Assembly: GCA_025060275.1 (NCBI GenBank)
Contig: JANXCJ010000098.1
Span: 1-7,466 of the forward strand
Reading direction: 5' to 3'
DNA length: 7,466 nt
Origin: Bacteroidia bacterium
Lineage (GTDB): Bacteria > Bacteroidota > Bacteroidia > SpSt-205
Below are positions 1-7,341 of the stretch, one piece after another (within the stretch, counting starts at the first letter, position 1; the number at the start of each line of letters is the position of its first letter). Both the position numbers and the translations under genes were made by a program. A model generated the notes under the pieces. The model did not search any database. It had not been told where the DNA came from and saw only the letters and a program-made list of their open reading frames with translations.

Positions 1-853
1 AAATTACCATCCTGGGATGGGCGGGCAAGACCTCTTTATAGCTTACCTCACGGATACAGGCTGGACCCAACCCAAGAATTTAGGATATCCCCTAAATACC
101 TCCTACGATGAACAAACTTTATGCATAGATGCTCGCGGGGAAATAGGATACATAGCCCTTGTCAGAGAGGAAGGATTAGGAAAAGAAGACCTCTATCAAT
201 TTCCCCTATGGCCTGAAGTTCGCCCTCAAAAGGCTGCAACTTATATAAGAGGCAAGGTCATAGATGCCCAGACCCAGACTCCTGTCGCCGCTCTCATAAC
301 AATTGTGGCTGTAGAAAGCCGAGACACTATCCGCTATCTCAAGTCTAATGAAGCTACGGGGGAGTTCCTGTTATCCTTGCCGTTAGGACAGCGTTATGCG
401 CTATTTGCAAAGGCAAAAGGCTATCTCTTTTACAGCGGGCACTTTGATGTCTCTCACAACGCCACTGCTTATGAGCTAATAGTACCTTTGGAACGCCTTC
501 AGAAAGGTAGTCGTCTTACTCTCAGGAACGTCTTCTTTGACTTTGACAAAGCCACTTTACGCCCTGAGTCAGAAGTAGAACTAAATGAAGTGGCTCGCCT
601 TCTGCGTGAAAACCCCACATGGTATGTAGAGGTCCAAGGACACACCGATAGCATAGGCTCTCCTATGTACAATCAAGTGCTTTCTCAAAAAAGAGCCGAG
701 GCAGTTCTTCACTACCTCATAAGTAAAGGCATACCCGCTTCTCGGATTACAGCTAAAGGGTACGGCGCCTCACGCCCTATCGCTGATAATCGCACAGAGT
801 CAGGACGAGCCCTAAATAGACGCACTGAAATTCTCTTCAAAGAAAATAAGTAA
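1..853 (+). CDS. OmpA-family envelope protein, PorE-like domain order (5'-truncated)
   Basis: C-terminal part of a periplasmic or outer-membrane-associated protein that should anchor to peptidoglycan. The frame is open from base 2 (residues NYHPG) through an internal Met at base 17, so the true start lies before the window. Numbering from that Met: residues 1-65 are the end of a PD40/WD40-like propeller (GGQDLF, then GW..P.NLG..LNT..DE, then KEDLY). Residues 77-155 look like a carboxypeptidase-regulatory-like beta-sandwich (IRGKVIDAQTQTPV). Residues 168-275 are an OmpA C-terminal domain: FFDFDKATLRPES, GHTDSIGS, YN..LS..RA, then GRALNRRTEILF. Asp211 and Arg226 sit where OmpA binds diaminopimelate. 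The order propeller, CRD, OmpA is that of PorE of the type IX secretion system; many Bacteroidota OmpA proteins share it, so the T9SS role is inference. It converges on the minus-strand operon. Confidence 0.93.
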   Translation, partial: NYHPGMGGQDLFIAYLTDTGWTQPKNLGYPLNTSYDEQTLCIDARGEIGYIALVREEGLGKEDLYQFPLWPEVRPQKAATYIRGKVIDAQTQTPVAALITIVAVESRDTIRYLKSNEATGEFLLSLPLGQRYALFAKAKGYLFYSGHFDVSHNATAYELIVPLERLQKGSRLTLRNVFFDFDKATLRPESEVELNEVARLLRENPTWYVEVQGHTDSIGSPMYNQVLSQKRAEAVLHYLISKGIPASRITAKGYGASRPIADNRTESGRALNRRTEILFKENK

Positions 854-1014
854 AATATCTTGCTATTCCTTCACAAATTTGCCCATGTTTCTCTACTTTT
901 TACCCGCAAGTCCCCCTTCATAACTTAGATTACAAAGCACAACCTTAGAAAGTTTATGGAAGTAAAATTTGCTGTTGAACCCTGACGGCAAATTTGAGGA
1001 TTATCACGCGACCT
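854..1014. other. Convergent intergenic spacer
   Basis: This is the 161-bp stretch between the stop of the OmpA-family gene and the stop of the decayed CHAT gene on the other strand. No coding potential is visible in it. Its only clear structure is the hairpin at 965-995. The octamer aaatttgc at 875-882 repeats the left arm of that hairpin. Confidence 0.6.
965..995 (-). terminator. Hairpin, probable transcription end of the minus-strand operon
   Basis: Bases 965-976 pair with 984-995 to give a 12-bp stem (AAATTTGC outer arm, two G-U wobbles inside) closed by a 7-nt loop. Read on the minus strand it begins 20 nt after the TGA of the decayed CHAT gene (1015-1017) and is followed by TTTTACT, a short T run. 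That placement suits the terminator of the isomerase-CHAT operon. It could also serve the converging OmpA-family gene, whose stop lies 112 bp away, but no T tract follows on that strand. The outer stem is AT-rich, so termination may be weak. Confidence 0.5.
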
Positions 1015-3188
1015 TCAGCGCATGATTATGAAGGCTCCCCAATAGCAAAGTCTCTTGTACCCTGGACGGAACTCCCTGAAGGTTTTTGCAAAAGCCTGCT
1101 CTACTAAAGTCTCTTTTGTCCTTCTAACCTTTGGTCCCCTTGCCCTCGCCTCCCGCAGCAGCTTCATAGGTTGATGAAATAGCTGCATCATGTATTTGTC
1201 ATAAAGCTACCCTCAAACGCTGCGCCTGACCCCCTCTAGAAATACCCATTGAAGCCCGTGTAGCCCTCTCCCTTATATCAAAAGCCCGTCTCGCAAGCCG
1301 AAACTACCCCTAATTCCGTCCCCGTTAAATTTATTCCCAGTACTTCCTGCCCCTCAAATGACCATCTTCCACCTTTAGAGGAGGATACGAACTGTCTCAT
1401 ATGGCAGCCCCCCCTTAAGAGCAGCACTCAACACAAGAGCGCTAAGCCAGCCCCCTGTCGGAAGCAGCCATGTGTGGCAATGGGTAACGCCTAGGGGCAT
1501 TTGAAGTGCTTCGCTCACTTCTCTGTGGCGGAGTCGCCAATCAAGGCTGAAATGCTTAGGTGCCTTGCTACTTCTTTCGCTTCAGTGCCTGGGAAAGGTA
1601 AAATGACCCCTTCAAATAAAGCGATAACTGCGCACGTCAGCAGCTGGCACAGGCGCTCAGCTAAAAGCAGGATTGTTTATTTTGACAGGCCTCTGAGTAA
1701 GTAGCCGACCCTGCACTACCAACTACCGAGAACTGGCAATATAGCACACCTCATAACTATCACCTAAAAAGCATGCTCATCGTACAACGCTGTGATATTA
1801 ATGCAGTAATAAATGCCACCAAAAGCAAAGCAATCCTGTTTGACCTCTTTTGTTAGTAGCGTACCTATAAATCTCCACAGCAGCTGATAGGGTGCGTGTG
1901 AGCTGAACGCTCGGAGAACCCAGAATCTCAAATGCTCTCTGTACCCGAACTTCCCAAACTGAGTCCATCTGAAGTACATAAATCCTAAGGCGAGACTGTC
2001 GCTGCCCGAAAAGAGGGAGATAAAAGAGGTAGAGGATAGAATCTTTCTTTCCTCTCGTACCACTAGTCCTCGTGTTTTTTGAGGAAAAGTTCTGGCTCAG
2101 TGAAGGAATCAGATAGAAGGGGGCACACTTTGGGGAAGGGGAACACGAGCTTCTGGTTTACTTTCACAATTTTCGGCTCGAGCGAATTGGCTTCGGGAAA
2201 ACTGGTCCTGCATAGCCCATAGCGGAATGGGTAATCCGAGGTTGCACCACCTCTTATAGAACTGAGGGGTGGTAGTCTAATTAGCTTCGGCGAGATAGCG
2301 CAAAGCTAAGCTTCACCGGCTATGAGGATAAGTTCTTTCGTGCTATGCCCTAAAAAACAAGTGTAGCGATCCAATCACAGCCCCTTTCGTGCCATAGACA
2401 ATGCGATAACTTAAGTGGAATAAGGTGGGATTTTCAGTGTTGCGCGGAGCTACCTACTGCTGGAGATTAGCAAATCGTCCTGTAAGATTCGCTTACAAGA
2501 AGCGCTCTTGGTGGGTGAGGGGAGAGTCCCGACTCCTCGGCAGATATAACGGAATGCAGCACACAGAAGGAAGAGCCAAATGGAGTCTACTTGGACATAA
2601 CTAGGGATTTCAGCCCAGAGATAAGCCAGAGGGGGCAGCATGGTAAGATAGCCAAAATGCCAAAAACAAGGACCTAGCCATAGCTTCAGCTATTCTCTGA
2701 CAAAGCGCTTCCGCATACCTACCCTGAGCCTAAGAAAATAATACAAAATCTTTGGCTTATACAGATAGTTAGTATGGTTTTGCTTACCTTCTTGCCAGTG
2801 GGCATTTTGTCAGTAAAGGCTTTCAGTCTCGGTTCCCCTTGCTCCTCCAGAGTTGTACCCGATAGAAGCATAACTCCATCCTGTGAAGTGTATCTCGGAG
2901 GTTGCATACTAAGGCTTTGGCTCAGTTTGGCCACACATGCTCTTCTTGCAGCTTCTTGGGTGTTAGCTAAGTATCCAAAAGGCTACCAGGGTAGGCAATA
3001 AGACGAATTATATCAGGAAGAGATGCTACTCATGTAAGTGAATCTTAGAGAAAGAAGCCAAACTCATAAGCCCCTCTCTTGCGCAGACTATCAGCGTGCA
3101 CAGTAAGTTCTGATTGAGTAGGAAACAACGAGCGTAAAGACAGAAACCAGACCAGACTGCACATAACTCAAAAGTCTAACTTTTTCAT
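1015..3188 (-). pseudogene. Decayed TPR-CHAT (caspase-like protease) gene
   Basis: Remnant of a secreted TPR protein with a C-terminal CHAT peptidase domain (clan CD, His/Cys dyad). The ATG (3186-3188) follows the upstream stop by one base. After MKKLDF and a TGA (3168-3170) the same frame gives a hydrophobic segment VMCSLVWFLSLRSLF, then HADSLRKRGAYEF, then TAA (3045-3047). A TPR-like piece, AQGRYAEAL...IAEAMA, lies at 2664-2729. Pre-CHAT strands (ISLFSGSDSL, FGYREHL) lie at 1929-2033. CHAT pieces follow: LPFPGTEAKEVARHL and GDSATEK (1518-1601), ATHG with the catalytic His (1467-1478), ALVLSAALKGG (from 1440, other frame), GTELGVVSACETGF with the catalytic Cys codon at 1293-1295, LHGLQWVFLEG (1231-1263) and terminal YWGAFIIMR (1018-1044). 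Stops at 1515, 1491, 1375, 1278, 1213 and 1207 and several frameshifts interrupt it. The start and most motifs share one frame; the last 80 codons are shifted. About 725 codons remain. Neighbouring genes are intact, so sequencing error is unlikely. Confidence 0.82.
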
Positions 3189-3189
3189 A

Positions 3190-4557
3190 TCATCGCTCTA
3201 CGCCTTTCTCCCACTCCCTGAGCGCCTCCTGACACCGAGTTAGCCTAACTTCCACAGGCACATTTTTTCTAGCTCGCTCCAGCCATTTTTCTATTGCTTC
3301 CTGCTTTTTTATCTCCAGCACTGCCTCTGCAAACCGCTCATAGTCCAGTTCCAGAGAGGCACGATGCGGGGGATAGCGTCTCTGTAGCCAAACAATCCGA
3401 GCACCTCTCCTTCCGTCTCGCGCAGTAAAAGGATGAGCCACTGAGATTTCCCCTGCCCGCAAGCCGTCCACAATAAAATACAGGTCTGCATCCAGTTTAT
3501 CTATAGGGATACGATAGGACCCTGTCTCCGTATCCATAAGGCGCCCTCCATTCTGCTTCGTCTGCGGGTCCTCAGAAAAATCCGTAGCTGCCCTGAAAAA
3601 AGAGAGGCTATCGCGAAGAATCTTCTCTCGTAGGAGATTAAGTTTCTCTTGCGCTTCCTTTACATTCTCCTCGGTAATGGAAGGCTTGATAAGAATATGG
3701 CGAGCTTGTGCTTTATTTCCTACTCTCTTTTCCACCAGGAGGATATGAAAGCCGAAGGGCGACTCAAAGACAGGCGAAACCTCCCCAATTGGCTGGGAGA
3801 ATGCCATCCGATCAAACTCAGCAACCATCTGTCCCCGAGTGAATTCTCCCAAGGAGCCTCCTTGCTTAGCTGTACTTAGGTCATGAGAGAAAGCCCGAGC
3901 AGCTGAAGCAAAATCCATCCTCCCTGCTATAATCTCTTTCCGAATCTGCTCCAGGCGCTCATGAGCAGCTTCCCTTTCTTCCAGAGAAGGCTTAGCCCAG
4001 AATACTATCTGGCTTAGTTCTACCTCTGCTGGCACGAAAGGTAAGCTATCAGAGGGGATACTCGCATAAAACTCCCTTACTTCTTGCGGAGTCACCTTCA
4101 CATCGGAAGTGATTTTCTGGCGCATTTCCTCTGCAAGTATTTGATCTCTCACTTCATTGCGAAGTTCCTGCTTAAGAAGAGGCAGGGGCTTGCCATAGAT
4201 TTCATGGATAGCTTCAGGGGAGCCTAATTGAGCGGTTAAGATTTGGATACGACGCTCCAGCTCTCTCTCTACCTGCTCATCCGTTACTTTGAGGCTATCT
4301 AAGCGTGCCCGAACTAATAAGAGCTTCTGAATGATAAACCGTTCAAGCACTTCGCAGTAGAGACCTCCATCATCAGGTGTGCCAGCCTGCTTGAGATAGG
4401 CATATTGCTGGGAGACCTGCGACTCCAAAATAATCTCATCTCCTACGAGAGCCGCAATACTTTCTAAGCGGATTTGAGCCGCGCTAATAGAGATGCACGT
4501 CAGGACGAGCCAACGCCTGCCGGTAGATACTATCTTCAAAAGCCGACAACCACTCAT
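3190..4557 (-). CDS. SurA-like periplasmic peptidyl-prolyl isomerase with two parvulin domains
   Basis: A 455-residue exported folding factor expected to bind unfolded outer-membrane proteins. An N-terminal signal peptide (hydrophobic LVLTCISISA near residues 17-26, then AQ) precedes a SurA N-terminal-type helical region at about 31-165 (ESIAALVGDEIILESQV is typical of SurA). Two parvulin domains follow, at about 178-278 and 284-394. Domain 1 has the GG.LGEF loop and the final FGFHI (His271) but Gln183 where the first His should be. Domain 2 has the first His (RHIL, His287) but lacks the final one (GARIVWL at 385-391). Each domain therefore looks catalytically impaired, so a chaperone role is more likely than strong isomerase activity. 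A C-terminal helix (401-455) probably completes the SurA core. The start lies inside the end of the upstream gene, a 74-nt overlap, and no other in-frame start keeps the whole signal peptide. Confidence 0.92.
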   Translation of the reverse strand: MSGCRLLKIVSTGRRWLVLTCISISAAQIRLESIAALVGDEIILESQVSQQYAYLKQAGTPDDGGLYCEVLERFIIQKLLLVRARLDSLKVTDEQVERELERRIQILTAQLGSPEAIHEIYGKPLPLLKQELRNEVRDQILAEEMRQKITSDVKVTPQEVREFYASIPSDSLPFVPAEVELSQIVFWAKPSLEEREAAHERLEQIRKEIIAGRMDFASAARAFSHDLSTAKQGGSLGEFTRGQMVAEFDRMAFSQPIGEVSPVFESPFGFHILLVEKRVGNKAQARHILIKPSITEENVKEAQEKLNLLREKILRDSLSFFRAATDFSEDPQTKQNGGRLMDTETGSYRIPIDKLDADLYFIVDGLRAGEISVAHPFTARDGRRGARIVWLQRRYPPHRASLELDYERFAEAVLEIKKQEAIEKWLERARKNVPVEVRLTRCQEALREWEKGVER

Positions 4558-5314
4558 GGATTCTTTGCTGAATAAGAATAGTTCGTAAGCGCTCTCGCAC
4601 TAATTCAAAAGGGAGAGTCTGCCCAGGCAAAATTAGTCCTGTAAGTTGAAATACAAGGAGGTAGGCTTGTCCCCCTTCTACTTGAGAGGCTTGGGCTACC
4701 CCTCTTAGCGGAAGTCCAGTCAAAGGAGTAGTAAAGAACATCTGAAGGCTATCTATCTGGCTCTTGGGCACCCAATCACTATGAGCCTCACCCTTGTACC
4801 CTCTCTCTCTAAGCCACTGTCGCCATACACTATCCGGCTGTACCAACTTTTGAGCAAGCTCTCTACGAGTTAGCCACGTGTTAGGTAGCTTGACCCACCT
4901 ACACTGATAGAAAGGCTGAATGGCCCGAAAAGCCTGAGGGTTCTCTTCGTACTGATGCCTAAGAGCTGAGTCAAAGGGAAGTATATAGCCCACCGCCCTC
5001 TCTGCCAGAAGGCGAGAAAGATGAGCTATTAGCAGCTTTGCCCGATACTCTTGCACCTGTGCTTCTATCTGATTACGAAGCCGAGGTAAGAGAGCATACG
5101 CTGTATCTGCCAGAGCCTGCTGCTTGATCCACTCCGCACCGTAGCTGTGAAGAATAAATGCGGTGTCAGCGCCAGCAGGGATCACCATACGACTTAAGGC
5201 TTCCGCACGCGTGAGATAACGATCTTTATACTGCGCCACTAAAGGTTCCGAAGGTACCTTTCTACATCCTTGACTGAAAAGGCTAACGAAAGAGACGATT
5301 AAACACTTTTTCAT
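4484..5314 (-). CDS. SurA-like lipoprotein without parvulin catalytic histidines
   Basis: A 276-residue probable lipoprotein, middle gene of the isomerase operon. MKK, a hydrophobic stretch and SQGC (Cys17) form an N-terminal signal with a loose lipobox, so it is probably anchored by lipid in the periplasm. Residues 25-130 are mainly helical and resemble the N-terminal chaperone part of SurA. Residues about 134-228 have the strand pattern of a decayed parvulin domain (YQCRWVKLP, then GGQAYLLVFQLTG), with no HIL or FGxHI histidine. Residues 233-270 form the C-terminal helix (PFELVRERLRTILIQQRI). I infer a chaperone or accessory subunit without isomerase activity, acting with the two neighbours. 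It starts inside the last 32 nt of the 650-residue gene and its end overlaps the next gene by 74 nt, so all three are likely translationally coupled. Its identity rests on context and fold pattern, not on a catalytic signature. Confidence 0.8.
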   Translation of the reverse strand: MKKCLIVSFVSLFSQGCRKVPSEPLVAQYKDRYLTRAEALSRMVIPAGADTAFILHSYGAEWIKQQALADTAYALLPRLRNQIEAQVQEYRAKLLIAHLSRLLAERAVGYILPFDSALRHQYEENPQAFRAIQPFYQCRWVKLPNTWLTRRELAQKLVQPDSVWRQWLRERGYKGEAHSDWVPKSQIDSLQMFFTTPLTGLPLRGVAQASQVEGGQAYLLVFQLTGLILPGQTLPFELVRERLRTILIQQRIHEWLSAFEDSIYRQALARPDVHLY

Positions 5315-7235
5315 TTACCTTAGCGGGATACTCACTATTGAGACGATCTAACCACTTTTTCTCTAACTCTTCTTGATATTTCTGTATAATTTCCACTTTC
5401 ACTTCCTCAAATGTCTTGTAACCTGCTGGAAGACGCCGCACGACATACGCACGGCGCCATTCTCTCCCACCTCCCTGCAAGGCCGTCCAACCAGAAGCTA
5501 CACTCTCTCCAAAGAAGGGGCGGTATAACTGACTTGCTTTTGAACGCTCAACAAACGCAGGCATAATACGCCATCCATATCGTCCCGCGCGGTTGAGGGA
5601 GTCTAAGCTCCCCAGCGTAGCCTCCGGTAGCCGCCTGGAAACCTCCGCTAAAGAGACCGAGTCTGAACCCACTATCTCTATTACTTCAAGGCGATCCTCT
5701 GCCGGAAAAGTATTTTTTCGCTCCTCATAGAACTTACGCAAGCCAGCTGTATCCTCCACAGCCTTTCTCCATACTTCTTGTTCGCTTATATTGAAGAAAA
5801 GCACTCCATTATAGTACTCTCGGCGCAAAAGCTCAAACTCAGGGTAACGCTTGGGAAGCTGGGGAATTTCTATATCTAACACCTTTTCATACGCATAACT
5901 TCGGAGAGCCTCCTGAAAAAGCTCTTTTGTAAGCTTACGAGCCATGAGAAGGGATTTATTTCCCGCCCAGTAAGTCAGAAAGTTCCTGACAGAATATTTT
6001 TTCTTCTCAAGCGTAAAAACAGGCGCATCCAATAAAGAAGAGGGAAGCTTATCTACGGCACCTTCTACATCAGGATATAGGGTATCCAGTGCCGTGTAGA
6101 GGTTCTGCTGAATGGCAGAATTCTCTTGATATTTATAAAACTTCAGGCGCCGCTCAAAGTAGCTTTGCTCTGCAAGTTTGTATCTTTCATCTTTTTGGAG
6201 GCGGGACTTAAGCTCACTACGCATTTCATCATAGGTACCTATGGGCTTGACTTCCAAAACCTTAAGAATATGCCAGCCAAAGCGAGTACGGAAAGGCTCA
6301 CTATACCCTCCTGCAGGAAGTTTTCGCTTTATCTCCTCCATTTGGGGCATTAGACGCATCCAGCCTAACTCCCCACCTCTACTTGCACTTCCTGGATCAT
6401 CTGAAAAATCTCGAGCCAAGTCTTCCCACTTCTCACCTTTCTGCAGGCGCGCATAGACCTCTCTTATGCGCTTTTCCGCAGCTATGCTATCCTTGGCTGC
6501 ATAAGTAGGCCCCCACCTCACCAAAATATGAGCGGCTTTACGCTGCCCTGCGTTAGGCTGTCGCTCCCTCACATAGATAAGATGATACCCAAACCGAGTC
6601 CGAACAGGCATTGAAATGCTTCCCACTGGCGTATTGTAAGCTACTTCTTCAAAAGGAGATACCATATCAAAAGCACTAAAATATCCTAAGTCTCCTTCAT
6701 TCACGGCTGCTGAGGGGTCCTCTGAATGAAGGCGCACCATGTCAGAGAATTTTCTCCCCCCTTTGACTATGGAGTCTCTGATACTCATAATCTTGTTATA
6801 AGCAGCTGCGGTATCTCCATCTCGGATAGTAATGAGAAGGTGGTAAGCGCGAATCTCCTCCTTCAAGCGACCATAAAGAGTTTGAAGCAAGGTATCCAGT
6901 ACCTCCTTTTCCAAAAGGTAGGGCTTAGCCAGCTGACGAAGGTATCCCTCGTATTCCTCCTTGAATGCCCTTGTAGTGTCCATGCGCCGCCTCTGAGCAT
7001 CAGCTACTTTACGACGAAAATTAAGATAGGCTTGTAAGTAGGTCCGATACTGATCAGAGGTATGCTGGGAGGCCTGTGCCCACCCACCATGAGCCTTCGC
7101 ATAAGCGTATTCAAATTCTGCACGAGTAATTTTGAGGTCCTTCCCCAATCTTGCAAGCTCTTCCTGTCTCTTTGCCCAATCTTGTGCCCACAGGCAAAAG
7201 GCTAAGGCAAGCCCCATTAGCTTATAAAGTCGCAT
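5283..7235 (-). CDS. Large periplasmic peptidyl-prolyl isomerase with two intact parvulin domains
   Basis: A 650-residue exported SurA/PpiD-type isomerase, first gene of the operon. The signal peptide is MRLYKLMGLALAFCLWAQ. Residues 19-125 are a charged helical segment. Parvulin domain 1 spans about 128-224 with both histidines (YHLLI His132, FGYHL His218) and the HSEDPS...GDLGYF loop. Domain 2 spans about 232-326 with AHILV (His236), FSDDPGSASRGGELGWM and FGWHI (His322). Both look catalytically competent, unlike those of the 455-residue paralogue. The last 320 residues form a long helical region; within it, about 510-615 show strand patterns (RLEVIEIVG, RYGWRIMP, WRRAYVVRRLPAG) like a third, degenerate parvulin fold. 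E. coli SurA is about 430 residues, so this protein is clearly larger. Cys14 is not in a good lipobox (LAFC), so it is more likely soluble. The start codon follows a -7-like promoter box by four bases. Confidence 0.93.
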   Translation of the reverse strand: MRLYKLMGLALAFCLWAQDWAKRQEELARLGKDLKITRAEFEYAYAKAHGGWAQASQHTSDQYRTYLQAYLNFRRKVADAQRRRMDTTRAFKEEYEGYLRQLAKPYLLEKEVLDTLLQTLYGRLKEEIRAYHLLITIRDGDTAAAYNKIMSIRDSIVKGGRKFSDMVRLHSEDPSAAVNEGDLGYFSAFDMVSPFEEVAYNTPVGSISMPVRTRFGYHLIYVRERQPNAGQRKAAHILVRWGPTYAAKDSIAAEKRIREVYARLQKGEKWEDLARDFSDDPGSASRGGELGWMRLMPQMEEIKRKLPAGGYSEPFRTRFGWHILKVLEVKPIGTYDEMRSELKSRLQKDERYKLAEQSYFERRLKFYKYQENSAIQQNLYTALDTLYPDVEGAVDKLPSSLLDAPVFTLEKKKYSVRNFLTYWAGNKSLLMARKLTKELFQEALRSYAYEKVLDIEIPQLPKRYPEFELLRREYYNGVLFFNISEQEVWRKAVEDTAGLRKFYEERKNTFPAEDRLEVIEIVGSDSVSLAEVSRRLPEATLGSLDSLNRAGRYGWRIMPAFVERSKASQLYRPFFGESVASGWTALQGGGREWRRAYVVRRLPAGYKTFEEVKVEIIQKYQEELEKKWLDRLNSEYPAKVNEKVFNRLFR

Positions 7236-7254
7236 GGCGCAAATTTAATGCGCC
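7236..7254. promoter_or_regulatory. Inverted repeat overlapping the operon promoter, possible operator
   Basis: A perfect 6-bp inverted repeat, GGCGCA and TGCGCC, is separated by 7 bp of pure A/T and touches the start codon of the 650-residue isomerase. It encloses the -7-like box, so a bound dimeric regulator would block the promoter. It could instead be a chance palindrome or an RNA hairpin at the start codon. No regulator gene is visible nearby. Confidence 0.4.
7240..7247 (-). promoter_or_regulatory. Bacteroidota-type -7 promoter box (TAAATTTG) of the isomerase operon
   Basis: Read on the minus strand, TAAATTTG matches the Bacteroidota -7 consensus TAnnTTTG exactly. It ends four bases before the ATG at 7235, so transcription would begin at or next to the start codon and the mRNA would be nearly leaderless. 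I see no convincing TTG -33 element at the usual distance upstream, which lowers confidence. Confidence 0.45.
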
Positions 7255-7328
7255 TGGTAAGTAAGTTCTATATCAGGCAGCTGCAGAGTCCAGAAATTCT
7301 ATTTTTTACGCTCTTTTAGGGTTTTATT

Positions 7329-7336
7329 TTACTTTG
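7329..7336 (+). promoter_or_regulatory. Weak -7-like box before the MazG-type gene
   Basis: TTACTTTG differs from TAnnTTTG at one defined position. It ends five bases before the GTG start of the MazG-type gene, an arrangement that mirrors the one on the opposite strand. No -33 element is evident and the surrounding DNA is T-rich, so a chance match is quite possible. Confidence 0.22.
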
Positions 7337-7341
7337 TCGTA

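Noticed and set aside
973..983. GGGTTCAA on the minus strand, like a tRNA T-loop
   Set aside because: It forms the loop of the hairpin at 965-995. No acceptor, D or anticodon arms fit around it.
1015..1601. Programmed frameshifting or stop-codon readthrough yielding active CHAT protein
   Set aside because: Too many separate stops and shifts are present, in different frames and without slippery-site structure, for recoding to restore a protein.
1501..1704. 67-codon plus-strand ORF
   Set aside because: It runs antisense to the clearest CHAT remnant (GTE to GDSATE) and shows no domain or start signal of its own.
1764..2063. 99-codon ORF on the minus strand as an independent gene
   Set aside because: Its frame and content (ISLFSGSDSL, FGYREHL) fit the pre-CHAT part of the decayed gene, and it lies in order with the other fragments. 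It is better read as a piece of the pseudogene.
2081..2098. Resemblance to the RNase P RNA motif GAGGAAAGTCC
   Set aside because: The match is imperfect, and the other conserved RNase P blocks are absent or in the wrong order. The stretch is part of the decayed coding region.
1015..3188. CRISPR array, tRNA, rRNA or insertion sequence in the gene-poor stretch
   Set aside because: No regular direct repeats, cloverleaf, rRNA signature or terminal inverted repeats were seen on either strand.
5283..7235. Lipoprotein call for the 650-residue isomerase from Cys14
   Set aside because: The residues before the Cys (LAF) do not make a usable lipobox, and a normal signal-peptide end at WAQ is more likely.
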